Positions 1 to 5,822 of a DNA stretch of 11,338 nucleotides are shown here, piece after piece. Numbering within the stretch: position 1 is the first letter of the stretch; each line of letters opens with the position of its first letter. Source of the DNA: an uncultured Collinsella sp. (GTDB taxonomy: Bacteria > Actinomycetota > Coriobacteriia > Coriobacteriales > Coriobacteriaceae); contig CAUHHV010000038.1 in the NCBI GenBank assembly GCA_959606065.1, positions 1-11,338 on the forward strand. Reading direction: 5' to 3'. Under the pieces are notes generated by a model, which did no database searches, was not told the origin of the DNA, and saw only the letters and a program-made list of their open reading frames with translations. The translations under genes were made by a program, and so were the position numbers.

Positions 1-2655
1 GAGGCCGAGCGCATCGGCGATGGGGCTTGCCGGCAGCCAGGTGACGAGCGCCAGGCCCAGTACGGTGAGAACGCACAGCGCGGGCGCGGCGTGGTCGCGC
101 GGGCTCGGCAGGCGCGGGGAGCGCAGCATGTGGATCACGAGCGTCTGCGACCACATGGACTCGACAAACCAGCCGCTCTGGAAGAGCGCCACAAAGGCCG
201 CCATGCCTGCGGCGTTGCCCGTCCCGGCGAGCTCGGACCAGCTTGCGCCTACGGTGGCAGGGCACACCACAAAGAAGAGCGCGGCGAAGGTTACGATGTC
301 AAACAGCGAGCTCACGGGACCCAACTCGAGCATAAAGCCCTTAATGGACGCGGCGTCCCAGGCGCGCGGACGGGCGGTCCAGGCGTCATCGACGGTGTCC
401 CACGGCAGCGCGATACACACGATCTCGTAGACCAGCGACAGCAACACCAGCTGCAGGGCGCTCATGGGCAAAAACGGCAGGAACAGGCTCGCGACGGTCA
501 CGGACAGTACGTTGCCAAAGTTGGAGCTCACCGTGGTCTTGAGGTACTTGAGCAGGTTGCCGTAGGTGCGGCGGCCTTCGATGATGCCGCGCTCGAGCAC
601 GCCCAGGTCCTTCTGAAGCAAGATGATATCGGCGGATTCCTTGGCGATGTCGACGGCCGAATCGACCGAGATACCGCAGTCGCTCGCGCGCATGGCGGCG
701 GCGTCGTTGATGCCGTCGCCCATAAAGCCCACGGTGTGACCGAGCAGCTCGCGCATGACGCGCACCAGACGCGCCTTCTGCAGCGGCGAGAGCTTGGCGA
801 AGAGGTGGGTGTGCTCGGCGCGCTCGGCAAGCTCGGCGTCATCGAGCGCATCGATCTCGGAGCCCAGCAAGACATTGCTCGCGTCGATACCGATCTGCTC
901 GCAGACGGTGGCGGCGACGCGATCGTTGTCGCCGGTCAGGACCTTGACCGCCACGCCCTTGGCCTCGAGGGTGGCGACGGCGCCCGCGGCACTCGCCTTG
1001 GGCGGATCGAGGAAGGCCAAAAAGCCCATCAGCACCATGTCGCACTCGTCGGCGATGCCAAACTCGCCCACGCAGCGCGGATTGGTCTTCTGCGCCACGG
1101 CAATCACGCGCAGGCCCTCGGCGTTAAGTCCGGCGACCTGCTTTCGAATCTGGGCGAGCCTCTCGTCGGTGAGCGGCTGAGCGATGCCATCGACCTCGAC
1201 AAAGGAGCAGATCTCGAGCATTTCCTCGGCAGCGCCCTTGGTAACCATCTGGGTTTTGCCTTGGGCGTCGGCGACAACTACGCTCAGGCGACGGCGCGAG
1301 AAATCGAAGGGAACCTCGTCGACCTTGGTATAGCGGTCGCGCAGACTCTGGCCCAGCATGGAATCGGGCGCGACGGTCGAGGGCGTCAGGTCGGCACGGT
1401 CGATAACGGCCAGGTCGATAAGGTTTTTGAGGCCGGTCTGGAAGAAGCTGTTCAAAAACGCATGGCGCAGCACGCGCGCGTCCTCGTTGCCGTCGGTGTT
1501 GAGGTAGCGCTCGAGCACGATGCGGTCTTCGGTGAGGGTGCCGGTCTTGTCGCAGCACAGGACGTCCATCGCGCCGAGGTTTTGAATCGCCGGCAACTCC
1601 TTGACGACAACCTGGCGACGGGCGAGGTCCTTGGCGCCCTGCGACAGGCTCGTGGTCACGATGACGGGAAGCATCTGCGGCGTGATGCCCACGGCCACGC
1701 TCGTGGCGAACAGCAGCGCGTCGATGACGTTGCCCTTGGTGGCGGCGTTGATGGCAAAGACGGCCGGCGCCATAACGAGCATGAGGCGCACGAGCAGCAT
1801 GGAGACGCTCGAGACACCGCGGTCAAACGCGCTCTTCTCGCTGCGCCCGTTGAGTATCTTGGCGATGCCGCCCAGGTAAGTGTCCGAGCCGGTGGCTACG
1901 ACAAGTGCCATAGCGGTGCCGTTTTGCACGGAGGTGCCGGTAAAGACGATGTTCTTGCAGACAGAGAGCGGCAGCGCGGAGCTGTCGGCACCCTCGGCGA
2001 CGGTGATGGCAGCGGTCTTTTCGACGGCCTCGCTCTCGCCGGTGAGTGCAGACTCGATCACAAACAGGTCGCGCGTGGCGATGATGCGGGCATCGGCCGG
2101 CACCATATCGCCGGCAGAGAGACGGATCACATCGCCGGGGACGAGCTCGTCGAAGGGAATCTCGAGGCGCTCGCCGTCGCGCAGGGCGGTACAGGTGTTG
2201 GAAACCAGGTCCTTAAGGGCCTCGGCGGCATTGCCGCTGCGGGCTTCCTGGATAAACTTCATGCCGCCAGATACCAGCAGCATGATGCCGATAACGATGA
2301 CCGTGGAGGGGTCGCGCTGGGGCTCGGGTACGGCGAGCACATCGATGTAGAGCGAGACCAGCGCGAGCGCGGCGAGGATGCCGGCGAAGGGGTCGATGAA
2401 CGCGTCGGCGATGCGGCGGGCGAGTGTCTTGGTCGGCGCCTCGATGGTGTTGGGGCCGACGGCGTCTAGGCGCTCGGCGGCGTGCTCGGTACCGAGTCCG
2501 CCAGCCCTGGCGTCAAGCAGCACGAGGGCGTCCTCGGCGCTATGGGTGGCGGCGAATATGGTGTTCTTGGCAAGGCCGGTGTGAGCGGCGGGGCGCGCCG
2601 TGCGGCGGCGCTTGGAGATGGCTTCGAGTACCGTGGCGGTTTTGAGCATCAGCAT
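1..2655 (-). CDS. mgtA: Magnesium-translocating P-type ATPase (MgtA), 3' end cut by window edge
   Basis: An inner-membrane P-type ATPase of the P3B class, which uses ATP to import Mg2+. The 885 residues present carry the P-ATPase landmarks: TGES (about 205-208, actuator domain), CDKTGTLT with the phosphorylated Asp at 369, TGDN in the nucleotide/phosphorylation region, and GDGIND at 646-651. The segment TPQMLP (325-330) in membrane helix M4 and a later PWDTVDDAW are characteristic of MgtA/MgtB rather than Ca2+ or heavy-metal pumps. Hydrophobic segments lie near 88-108, 117-135, 284-304 and 310-330, with more after residue 660. The start is ATG at 2655, with AAGGAGG five bases upstream. The family is about 900 residues long, so only the extreme C terminus is missing. 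It is divergent from pyrE. Regulation by Mg2+ is usual for the family, and the upstream leader could host it, but no known riboswitch was recognised. The assignment is firm; a direct test of the transported ion is not possible from sequence. Confidence 0.95.
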   Translation of the reverse strand, partial: MLMLKTATVLEAISKRRRTARPAAHTGLAKNTIFAATHSAEDALVLLDARAGGLGTEHAAERLDAVGPNTIEAPTKTLARRIADAFIDPFAGILAALALVSLYIDVLAVPEPQRDPSTVIVIGIMLLVSGGMKFIQEARSGNAAEALKDLVSNTCTALRDGERLEIPFDELVPGDVIRLSAGDMVPADARIIATRDLFVIESALTGESEAVEKTAAITVAEGADSSALPLSVCKNIVFTGTSVQNGTAMALVVATGSDTYLGGIAKILNGRSEKSAFDRGVSSVSMLLVRLMLVMAPAVFAINAATKGNVIDALLFATSVAVGITPQMLPVIVTTSLSQGAKDLARRQVVVKELPAIQNLGAMDVLCCDKTGTLTEDRIVLERYLNTDGNEDARVLRHAFLNSFFQTGLKNLIDLAVIDRADLTPSTVAPDSMLGQSLRDRYTKVDEVPFDFSRRRLSVVVADAQGKTQMVTKGAAEEMLEICSFVEVDGIAQPLTDERLAQIRKQVAGLNAEGLRVIAVAQKTNPRCVGEFGIADECDMVLMGFLAFLDPPKASAAGAVATLEAKGVAVKVLTGDNDRVAATVCEQIGIDASNVLLGSEIDALDDAELAERAEHTHLFAKLSPLQKARLVRVMRELLGHTVGFMGDGINDAAAMRASDCGISVDSAVDIAKESADIILLQKDLGVLERGIIEGRRTYGNLLKYLKTTVSSNFGNVLSVTVASLFLPFLPMSALQLVLLSLVYEIVCIALPWDTVDDAWTARPRAWDAASIKGFMLELGPVSSLFDIVTFAALFFVVCPATVGASWSELAGTGNAAGMAAFVALFQSGWFVESMWSQTLVIHMLRSPRLPSPRDHAAPALCVLTVLGLALVTWLPASPIADALGL

Positions 2656-2736
2656 AGGGTCCTCCTTGTTGAAGGGAGTTAGCGTACGTGTCGTATTTGC
2701 TTCAAAAAACCTAGATGTCGCTCACGTCATGCTTTC

Positions 2737-2774
2737 AAACCACCACAAAGGGACAGGCACCTTTGTGGTGGTTT
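2737..2774. repeat. Perfect 14-bp inverted repeat with GGACAGGCAC loop
   Basis: The arms 2737-2750 and 2761-2774 (AAACCACCACAAAG and its exact complement) enclose a 10-base loop, GGACAGGCAC. It lies about 80-120 bases upstream of the mgtA start, inside the putative leader. There is no long U-tract on either side, so it is not a classic terminator, though transcribed RNA would fold strongly. The loop shares its GGACAGG core with the hairpin at 5785-5822 and with the repeat after the AraC gene, which suggests a dispersed repeat family. Confidence 0.85.
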
Positions 2775-2932
2775 TGACGATCGGTTAGTGGCGCTTATGC
2801 GTGCGCGGAATCCTCGCGGCGTGCCGAGGGCGACATGCAGGTTTTTCGACTATGGCTGCCTTCCATGGCACACCCCCTTAAGGCCGGGCGCGGCGCGCTT
2901 TGGGTATCTCGTACCCGTTTTAATCCGCCCGT

Positions 2933-2961
2933 ATTTTTGATGAGGGGGTTTGCCGTGTCAA
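2933..2961 (-). promoter_or_regulatory. Possible mgtA promoter
   Basis: Read on the minus strand, a perfect TTGACA (2961-2956) is followed after 17 bases by AAAAAT (2938-2933), a four-of-six match to TATAAT. Transcription would begin near 2926 and give mgtA an untranslated leader of about 270 bases containing the hairpin at 2737-2774. The perfect -35 box and ideal spacing are seen; its use is inferred. The TTGACA partly overlaps a small stem (2945-2950 with 2960-2965), which could instead be a weak terminator. Confidence 0.35.
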
Positions 2962-3090
2962 CCCCTTTGTTTGGAAAACCATTGCCCCTGACAAAGCCTT
3001 TACAGAATGCTGAGGCCCCAAAGCGCGCCCGCAACGCGCCTTGCCTGCGCTAAACTGGAAGACACGTACGCGATTACGAGAGGAGCCCGC

Positions 3091-3771
3091 ATGGAGGCTT
3101 ACAAGCAAGAGTTCATCAAGTTTATGGTCGAGTCCGATGTTCTTAAGTTCGGCAGCTTTACGCTCAAGAGCGGCCGTCAGTCCCCGTTCTTTATGAACGC
3201 CGGCGCTTACGTGACGGGCTATCAGCTCAAGAAGCTGGGCGAGTATTACGCCCAGGCCATTCACGATAACTTTGGCGACGACTTCGACGTGCTGTTTGGA
3301 CCGGCCTACAAGGGCATTCCGCTGGCCGTCGTGACCGCCATTGCCTACCACGAGCTGTACGGCAAGGAGGTCAAGTACTGCTGTGACCGCAAGGAGGCCA
3401 AGGACCACGGTGCCGACAAGGGCAACCTTTTGGGCTATGAGCCCCAGGACGGCGACCGCGTGATTATGGTCGAGGATGTCACCACCTCCGGCAAGTCCAT
3501 CGACGAGACCTACCCCAAGGTCAAGGCTGCTGCCGATGTCGAGATCAAGGGCCTTATCGTTTCCCTCAACCGCATGGAGGTCGGCAAGGGTGGCGTGACC
3601 ACCGCGCAGAAGGAGATCGAGGCCAAGTACGGTTTCCCCGTCGCGAGCATCGTCTCCATGGCCGAGGTCGTCGAGACCCTCTACAACCACGAGATCGACG
3701 GCAAGGTCGTCATCGATGACGAGCTCAAGGCCGCTATCGACGCCTACTACGAGCAGTACGGAGTTAAGTAG
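3091..3771 (+). CDS. pyrE: Orotate phosphoribosyltransferase
   Basis: A cytoplasmic enzyme of de novo pyrimidine synthesis that joins orotate to PRPP to make orotidine 5'-monophosphate. The 226-residue protein has the family layout. Near the N terminus, FTLKSGRQSPFFMNAG (about 23-38) matches the OPRT substrate region. GPAYKGIPLA (about 70-79) follows, and the PRPP-binding signature VIMVEDVTTSGKS is at 124-136. ATG 3091 is chosen because GAGAGGAG lies five bases upstream and the protein then starts like known PyrE proteins; the reading frame is open back to 3007, but that extension has no ribosome site and no family similarity. Length is normal for the longer bacterial PyrE type. It stands alone here, with no other pyrimidine gene next to it. 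A perfect hairpin begins at the last base of its stop codon. Confidence 0.96.
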   Translation: MEAYKQEFIKFMVESDVLKFGSFTLKSGRQSPFFMNAGAYVTGYQLKKLGEYYAQAIHDNFGDDFDVLFGPAYKGIPLAVVTAIAYHELYGKEVKYCCDRKEAKDHGADKGNLLGYEPQDGDRVIMVEDVTTSGKSIDETYPKVKAAADVEIKGLIVSLNRMEVGKGGVTTAQKEIEAKYGFPVASIVSMAEVVETLYNHEIDGKVVIDDELKAAIDAYYEQYGVK

Positions 3772-3800
3772 GTTACGGCGTTTTACCAAACGCCGTAACC
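3771..3800 (+). terminator. 13-bp perfect hairpin directly after pyrE
   Basis: GGTTACGGCGTTT (3771-3783) pairs perfectly with 3788-3800 around a TACC tetraloop. It begins at the last base of the pyrE stop codon. No U-tract follows, so it may stabilise the 3' end or act as part of a bipartite terminator with the stem at 3848-3876. Confidence 0.6.
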
Positions 3801-3812
3801 GGCCGACGCTGC

Positions 3813-3911
3813 GCGGGCCGCATTTGGACAATCTGACGTTCAACTTCAAGGGCGCGACCAGAAGGTCAGCGCCCTTTCGTTTCACGTCACCTTGTCTCAA
3901 ATGCGGCCCGC
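3813..3911. repeat. About 99-bp palindromic element with nested stems
   Basis: The outer arms 3813-3826 and 3898-3911 are 14-bp perfect complements (GCGGGCCGCATTTG). Inside, the two halves keep matching in blocks (GACAA, TGACGT, AAGGGCGC) up to a central stem, so the whole element folds back on itself. This looks like a miniature mobile or REP-like palindrome inserted after pyrE. Its only other likely role is transcription termination through its centre. Confidence 0.7.
3848..3882 (+). terminator. Probable rho-independent terminator of pyrE
   Basis: AAGGGCGCGACC (3848-3859) pairs with 3864-3876 around an AGAA loop, with one bulged A, and is followed by the T-rich TCGTTT. It is the centre of the larger palindrome and is the best terminator candidate downstream of pyrE. 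Confidence 0.55.
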
Positions 3912-3978
3912 TCGCTGTCGTTGCCAAGACATCGGCACTCCCGTTGCTGGCGATGCGGCATCTGGGGACACTCCTGAT

Positions 3979-4009
3979 GTAGTCATTGGGGACGTTCTTA
4001 AATGACTAC
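3979..4009. repeat. 9-bp inverted repeat with GGGGAC-containing loop
   Basis: GTAGTCATT (3979-3987) and its exact complement (4001-4009) flank the 13-base loop GGGGACGTTCTTA. The loop resembles those of the hairpins at 2737-2774 and 5785-5822 in having a G-rich GGAC core next to the left stem. A further GGGGAC lies at 3964-3969 without a clear stem. Confidence 0.7.
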
Positions 4010-4014
4010 TTAGG

Positions 4015-4039
4015 ATGAGCGTCCAAAATCCGCGCTCGT
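4015..4039. repeat. Short hairpin, copy of the GAGCG...CGCTC repeat
   Basis: GAGCG (4017-4021) pairs with CGCTC (4033-4037), extended by an A-T and a wobble pair. The sequence GCGTCCAAAATCCGCGCTCG closely matches the copy at 4884-4908 on the other side of the regulator gene. Confidence 0.6.
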
Positions 4040-4068
4040 TCGATTGGCGCATGTCTACGCAGCGTAGG

Positions 4069-4097
4069 TTGTCGAGCCTGGCCTTCAAATGGATACT
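4069..4097 (+). promoter_or_regulatory. Candidate promoter of the HTH-desulfoferrodoxin gene
   Basis: TTGTCG (4069-4074) and GATACT (4092-4097), each matching four of six consensus bases, are separated by exactly 17 bases. Transcription would start near 4104, giving a leader of about 42 bases before ATG 4146. Confidence 0.4.
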
Positions 4098-4104
4098 GAC
4101 TGTC

Positions 4105-4114
4105 GAACCGGTTC
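4105..4114. promoter_or_regulatory. 10-bp palindrome GAACCGGTTC, possible operator
   Basis: A perfect 10-bp palindrome falls at the predicted transcription start of the downstream gene. XRE-type proteins often bind short palindromes in their own promoters, so autoregulation is plausible, but this rests on position only. Confidence 0.35.
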
Positions 4115-4145
4115 ACTCCATTTCTTCAATTTGATTGGACAGCCC

Positions 4146-4766
4146 ATGAACCAGACACGGCAAACCAATGCCTCCCATACTTTTTTGGCAGCGCATGCCA
4201 TTAAGCAGCTGCGCGAAGAGCGCGGCCTCACCCAGCGCGCCCTGGCGGAAAGCCTTGGTGTGACCGATAAAGCCGTCAGCAAGTGGGAATCCGGCCGCGG
4301 CCTTCCCGACATTTCCCTCGTTGAGCCTTTGGCCCAGAGACTCGGCATAAGCGTGGCTGAGCTTTTGGCTGGTGACATTCGGGCCAACGCCAACCGTGCA
4401 GGCAATATGCTCAAAGGCGTCTTTTACGTTTGCCCTATCTGCGGAAACGTTGTGCACGCGCTCGGAGAAGGCAGCTTTAGCTGCTGTGGCTCCACGATGT
4501 TTCCCCAGGAGGCCGAAGAGCCGGACGCGGACCACGCCTTTTCCATCGAGCGCATCGAGGACGATTGGTACGTCACGCTCGATCATCCCATGACCAAGGA
4601 TCACTACATTAGCTTTGTGGCATATGCGACTATGGACGGCGTCTGCTTTAAGAAGCTCTATCCAGAGCAATCGGTGCAGCCGCGCTTCCATATTACCGGG
4701 CGCGGCAGGATATATCTTTACTGCAACCAACACGGGCTCTTTACGTCGCTGACGCCTCGCAAATAA
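4146..4766 (+). CDS. XRE helix-turn-helix regulator fused to a desulfoferrodoxin-like domain
   Basis: This 206-residue cytoplasmic protein joins two modules. Residues about 18-76 form an XRE/Cro-type DNA-binding domain (REERGLTQRALAESLGVTDK, then AVSKWESGRGLPD). After a short linker, CPICGN (Cys96, Cys99) and SCCG (Cys113, Cys114) reproduce the desulforedoxin rubredoxin-like iron site. His130, the HPMTKDH block (His147, His153) and CNQH (Cys193, His196) match in order and spacing the four-His, one-Cys iron site of superoxide reductase. Both iron centres of a class I desulfoferrodoxin are thus apparently present. The catalytic Glu-Lys pair that precedes the first His in characterised enzymes is not seen (the residues are Ala-Asp), which favours a sensing role, though some activity cannot be excluded. 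ATG 4146 is chosen over in-frame 4089, which lacks a ribosome site and adds unrelated residues; the site before 4146 is itself weak. Repeats flank the gene on both sides. Targets are unknown. Confidence 0.88.
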   Translation: MNQTRQTNASHTFLAAHAIKQLREERGLTQRALAESLGVTDKAVSKWESGRGLPDISLVEPLAQRLGISVAELLAGDIRANANRAGNMLKGVFYVCPICGNVVHALGEGSFSCCGSTMFPQEAEEPDADHAFSIERIEDDWYVTLDHPMTKDHYISFVAYATMDGVCFKKLYPEQSVQPRFHITGRGRIYLYCNQHGLFTSLTPRK

Positions 4767-4810
4767 CGGCTGTCTATCCGCCCTCCTCATGCGTTTCCCA
4801 GGGGACCCAA

Positions 4811-4880
4811 AATGAGCGTGGATAATCTCCCGGTTTTGGCCTGTGCGCGGGCTCAAAGTGGGAGATTATCCACGCTCGTT
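4811..4880. repeat. Long inverted repeat between convergent genes, likely bidirectional terminator
   Basis: GAGCGTGGATAATCTCCC (4814-4831) and its perfect complement (4860-4877) form an 18-bp stem; in RNA three further pairs, one a wobble, extend it to 4811-4831 with 4860-4880. The loop is 28 bases. It sits between the regulator (plus) and the rpiR-type gene (minus), where a shared terminator would be expected, but has no strong T-tract. GGGGAC occurs just outside at 4801-4805 and its GAGCGTGGAT core recurs in the neighbouring copy. Confidence 0.75.
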
Positions 4881-4883
4881 AGG

Positions 4884-4908
4884 TTAGTGTCCGAAAATCC
4901 ACGCTCGT
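4884..4908. repeat. Partial copy of the GAGCGTGGAT repeat
   Basis: TCCGAAAATCCACGCTCGTC lies immediately before the stop codon of the minus-strand gene and matches the sequence at 4021-4040 with few differences. Its CCACGCTCGT also matches the right arm of the adjacent inverted repeat (4870-4879). The same unit therefore occurs several times around the regulator gene. Confidence 0.6.
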
Positions 4909-4910
4909 CG

Positions 4911-5765
4911 CTACTTGAGTCCGGGCAGGCGGGTGTAGGGAAACGACCGCTCTAAGAACTCGGAGCAGCGGGCGTAATCTTTGGCAAAGTAGCTGCTGTA
5001 GAGCGAATCGAGCACGTATTGCACGGCGATGTGGCTGGCGAACTGTGTGATGCGATGCGTCATGCTCTCGTGATCACTCACCGTGAGATAGGCGGCAAAG
5101 CCGGGGTGAATGCGGGCGCAGTGCGGTGTGCCGATGACGATGGCCGGGACATGTCGACTGCTGAGGATTGGCAAGATCTCCCTGAGGTTGGGGGCAAGGC
5201 CGCTGTAGGAGATAACGATTGCCACATGGTCGGGGCCCGAGGCGAGCGCCGTACGCACCTGCGCCTCGACACTGTCGTGGCACGTCGCGCTTTTGCCGGC
5301 GGAAAGCAGGCGATCGCGGAACATTCCCGCTGGATACAGATTATGCGAGCCCGTGTAGATGTCCACGGTGCCGGCGCGCACGATAAGCTTGGCGGCCTGG
5401 TCGAGCTGTGTGGGGTCGAGCAGCTCCTGCGTTTCGGCCAAAGTGGTCTGATAGAGCCCCTCCATACGCTCCATCACCTGCGCAGGAGTGGAGGTGGCAT
5501 CGAAGGGAAAGTTGATGTCCACGTCGCGCCGGTTACCCGTCTCGGCTGCCTGACGGATGAGCTCGACCTTGAGGTCTTTGAATCCCTCGAGGCCGAGCTT
5601 TTTGCAAAAACGGTGCACGCTCGCAACGGAAACGTTGGTGCGCGCGGCAAATTCCTTAATAGAGAGCCCGCGGACGTCTTCGCCCATGGCAAGGGCCGAG
5701 ATGCCGAGCTGTTGCTCGGTAGGGGTAAGGCCCTGCGCCTCGGAAATCTTGCGTTTGATATCCAT
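4911..5765 (-). CDS. MurR/RpiR-family transcriptional regulator with SIS domain
   Basis: A cytoplasmic sugar-phosphate-responsive regulator of 284 residues. The N-terminal RpiR helix-turn-helix is at about 1-78, with the recognition region SIKEFAARTNVSVASVHRFC (35-54). A SIS sugar-phosphate-binding domain follows from about 125 to 255, including IYTGSHN (136-142) and VISYSGLAPN (184-193). The start is ATG 5765: GGGAG lies a few bases upstream and the protein then begins exactly where the domain does, whereas the frame upstream reads into the preceding gene's 3' region. It is 41 bases downstream of the large hydrolase gene on the same strand, so the two are probably cotranscribed, with a strong hairpin between them that may reduce its expression. 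It likely controls the neighbouring sugar genes in response to a phosphorylated sugar, consistent with the nearby GH1 enzyme. The specific ligand is not visible. Confidence 0.9.
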   Translation of the reverse strand: MDIKRKISEAQGLTPTEQQLGISALAMGEDVRGLSIKEFAARTNVSVASVHRFCKKLGLEGFKDLKVELIRQAAETGNRRDVDINFPFDATSTPAQVMERMEGLYQTTLAETQELLDPTQLDQAAKLIVRAGTVDIYTGSHNLYPAGMFRDRLLSAGKSATCHDSVEAQVRTALASGPDHVAIVISYSGLAPNLREILPILSSRHVPAIVIGTPHCARIHPGFAAYLTVSDHESMTHRITQFASHIAVQYVLDSLYSSYFAKDYARCSEFLERSFPYTRLPGLK

Positions 5766-5784
5766 GCGAACTCCCACACTCAAC

Positions 5785-5822
5785 AAACCTGCCAAAAAGG
5801 ACAGGTTTATTTTGGCAGGTTT
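5785..5822. repeat. Perfect 13-bp inverted repeat overlapping the hydrolase stop codon
   Basis: AAACCTGCCAAAA (5785-5797) and its exact complement (5810-5822) enclose AGGACAGGTTTA. The minus-strand copy encodes the last residues (N-L-P-K) and TAA stop of the hydrolase gene. Read on that strand the stem ends in GGTTTG without a long U-tract, so it may act as an attenuator between the hydrolase and the regulator. A close relative follows the AraC gene in the same orientation relative to the upstream gene. Confidence 0.85.

Larger units (their letters stand above)
2656..3090. other. Divergent intergenic region between mgtA and pyrE
   Basis: This 435-base stretch holds no convincing protein gene. 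It contains the mgtA ribosome binding site, a strong hairpin repeat (2737-2774), a possible minus-strand promoter (2933-2961), a small stem at 2945-2965 and the pyrE ribosome binding site GAGAGGAG (3078-3085). A minus-strand reading frame of 23 codons (2795-2866) sits in the putative mgtA leader behind a G-rich stretch; it could be a leader peptide but has no support beyond position. For pyrE, a -10-like TAAACT lies at 3051-3056 without a matching -35 box. Confidence 0.6.

Noticed and set aside
91..2469. A 792-codon open frame on the plus strand opposite mgtA
   Set aside because: It is a shadow of the mgtA coding strand in high-GC DNA: low-complexity, rich in Gly, His, Asp and Arg, with no family resemblance.
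2656..2930. An M-box or other known Mg2+ riboswitch before mgtA
   Set aside because: I could not recognise the conserved M-box core; only generic hairpins are visible.
2835..3053. 72-codon plus-strand frame between mgtA and pyrE
   Set aside because: No ribosome site, no recognisable domain, and it overlaps the likely promoter regions.
3007..3090. Upstream extension of pyrE
   Set aside because: No ribosome site precedes 3007, and the extra 28 residues do not resemble PyrE; the good site lies before 3091.
2795..3090. A tRNA or other RNA gene in the divergent spacer
   Set aside because: No cloverleaf with a TTCGA-type T arm and acceptor stem could be formed.
2920..3927. A 335-codon minus-strand frame across pyrE
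   Set aside because: It is antisense to a clear pyrE gene and runs into repeats at both ends.
4089..4145. Upstream start for the HTH-desulfoferrodoxin gene
   Set aside because: It lacks a ribosome site, and the extra residues fall in the predicted promoter and operator.
3772..4145. A CRISPR array in the repeat-rich spacer
   Set aside because: The palindromes differ from one another and there are no regularly spaced direct repeats.
3772..4910. A prophage remnant around the XRE-type gene
   Set aside because: No integrase, phage structural gene or attachment site is present, and the C-terminal iron domain is not a phage repressor feature.
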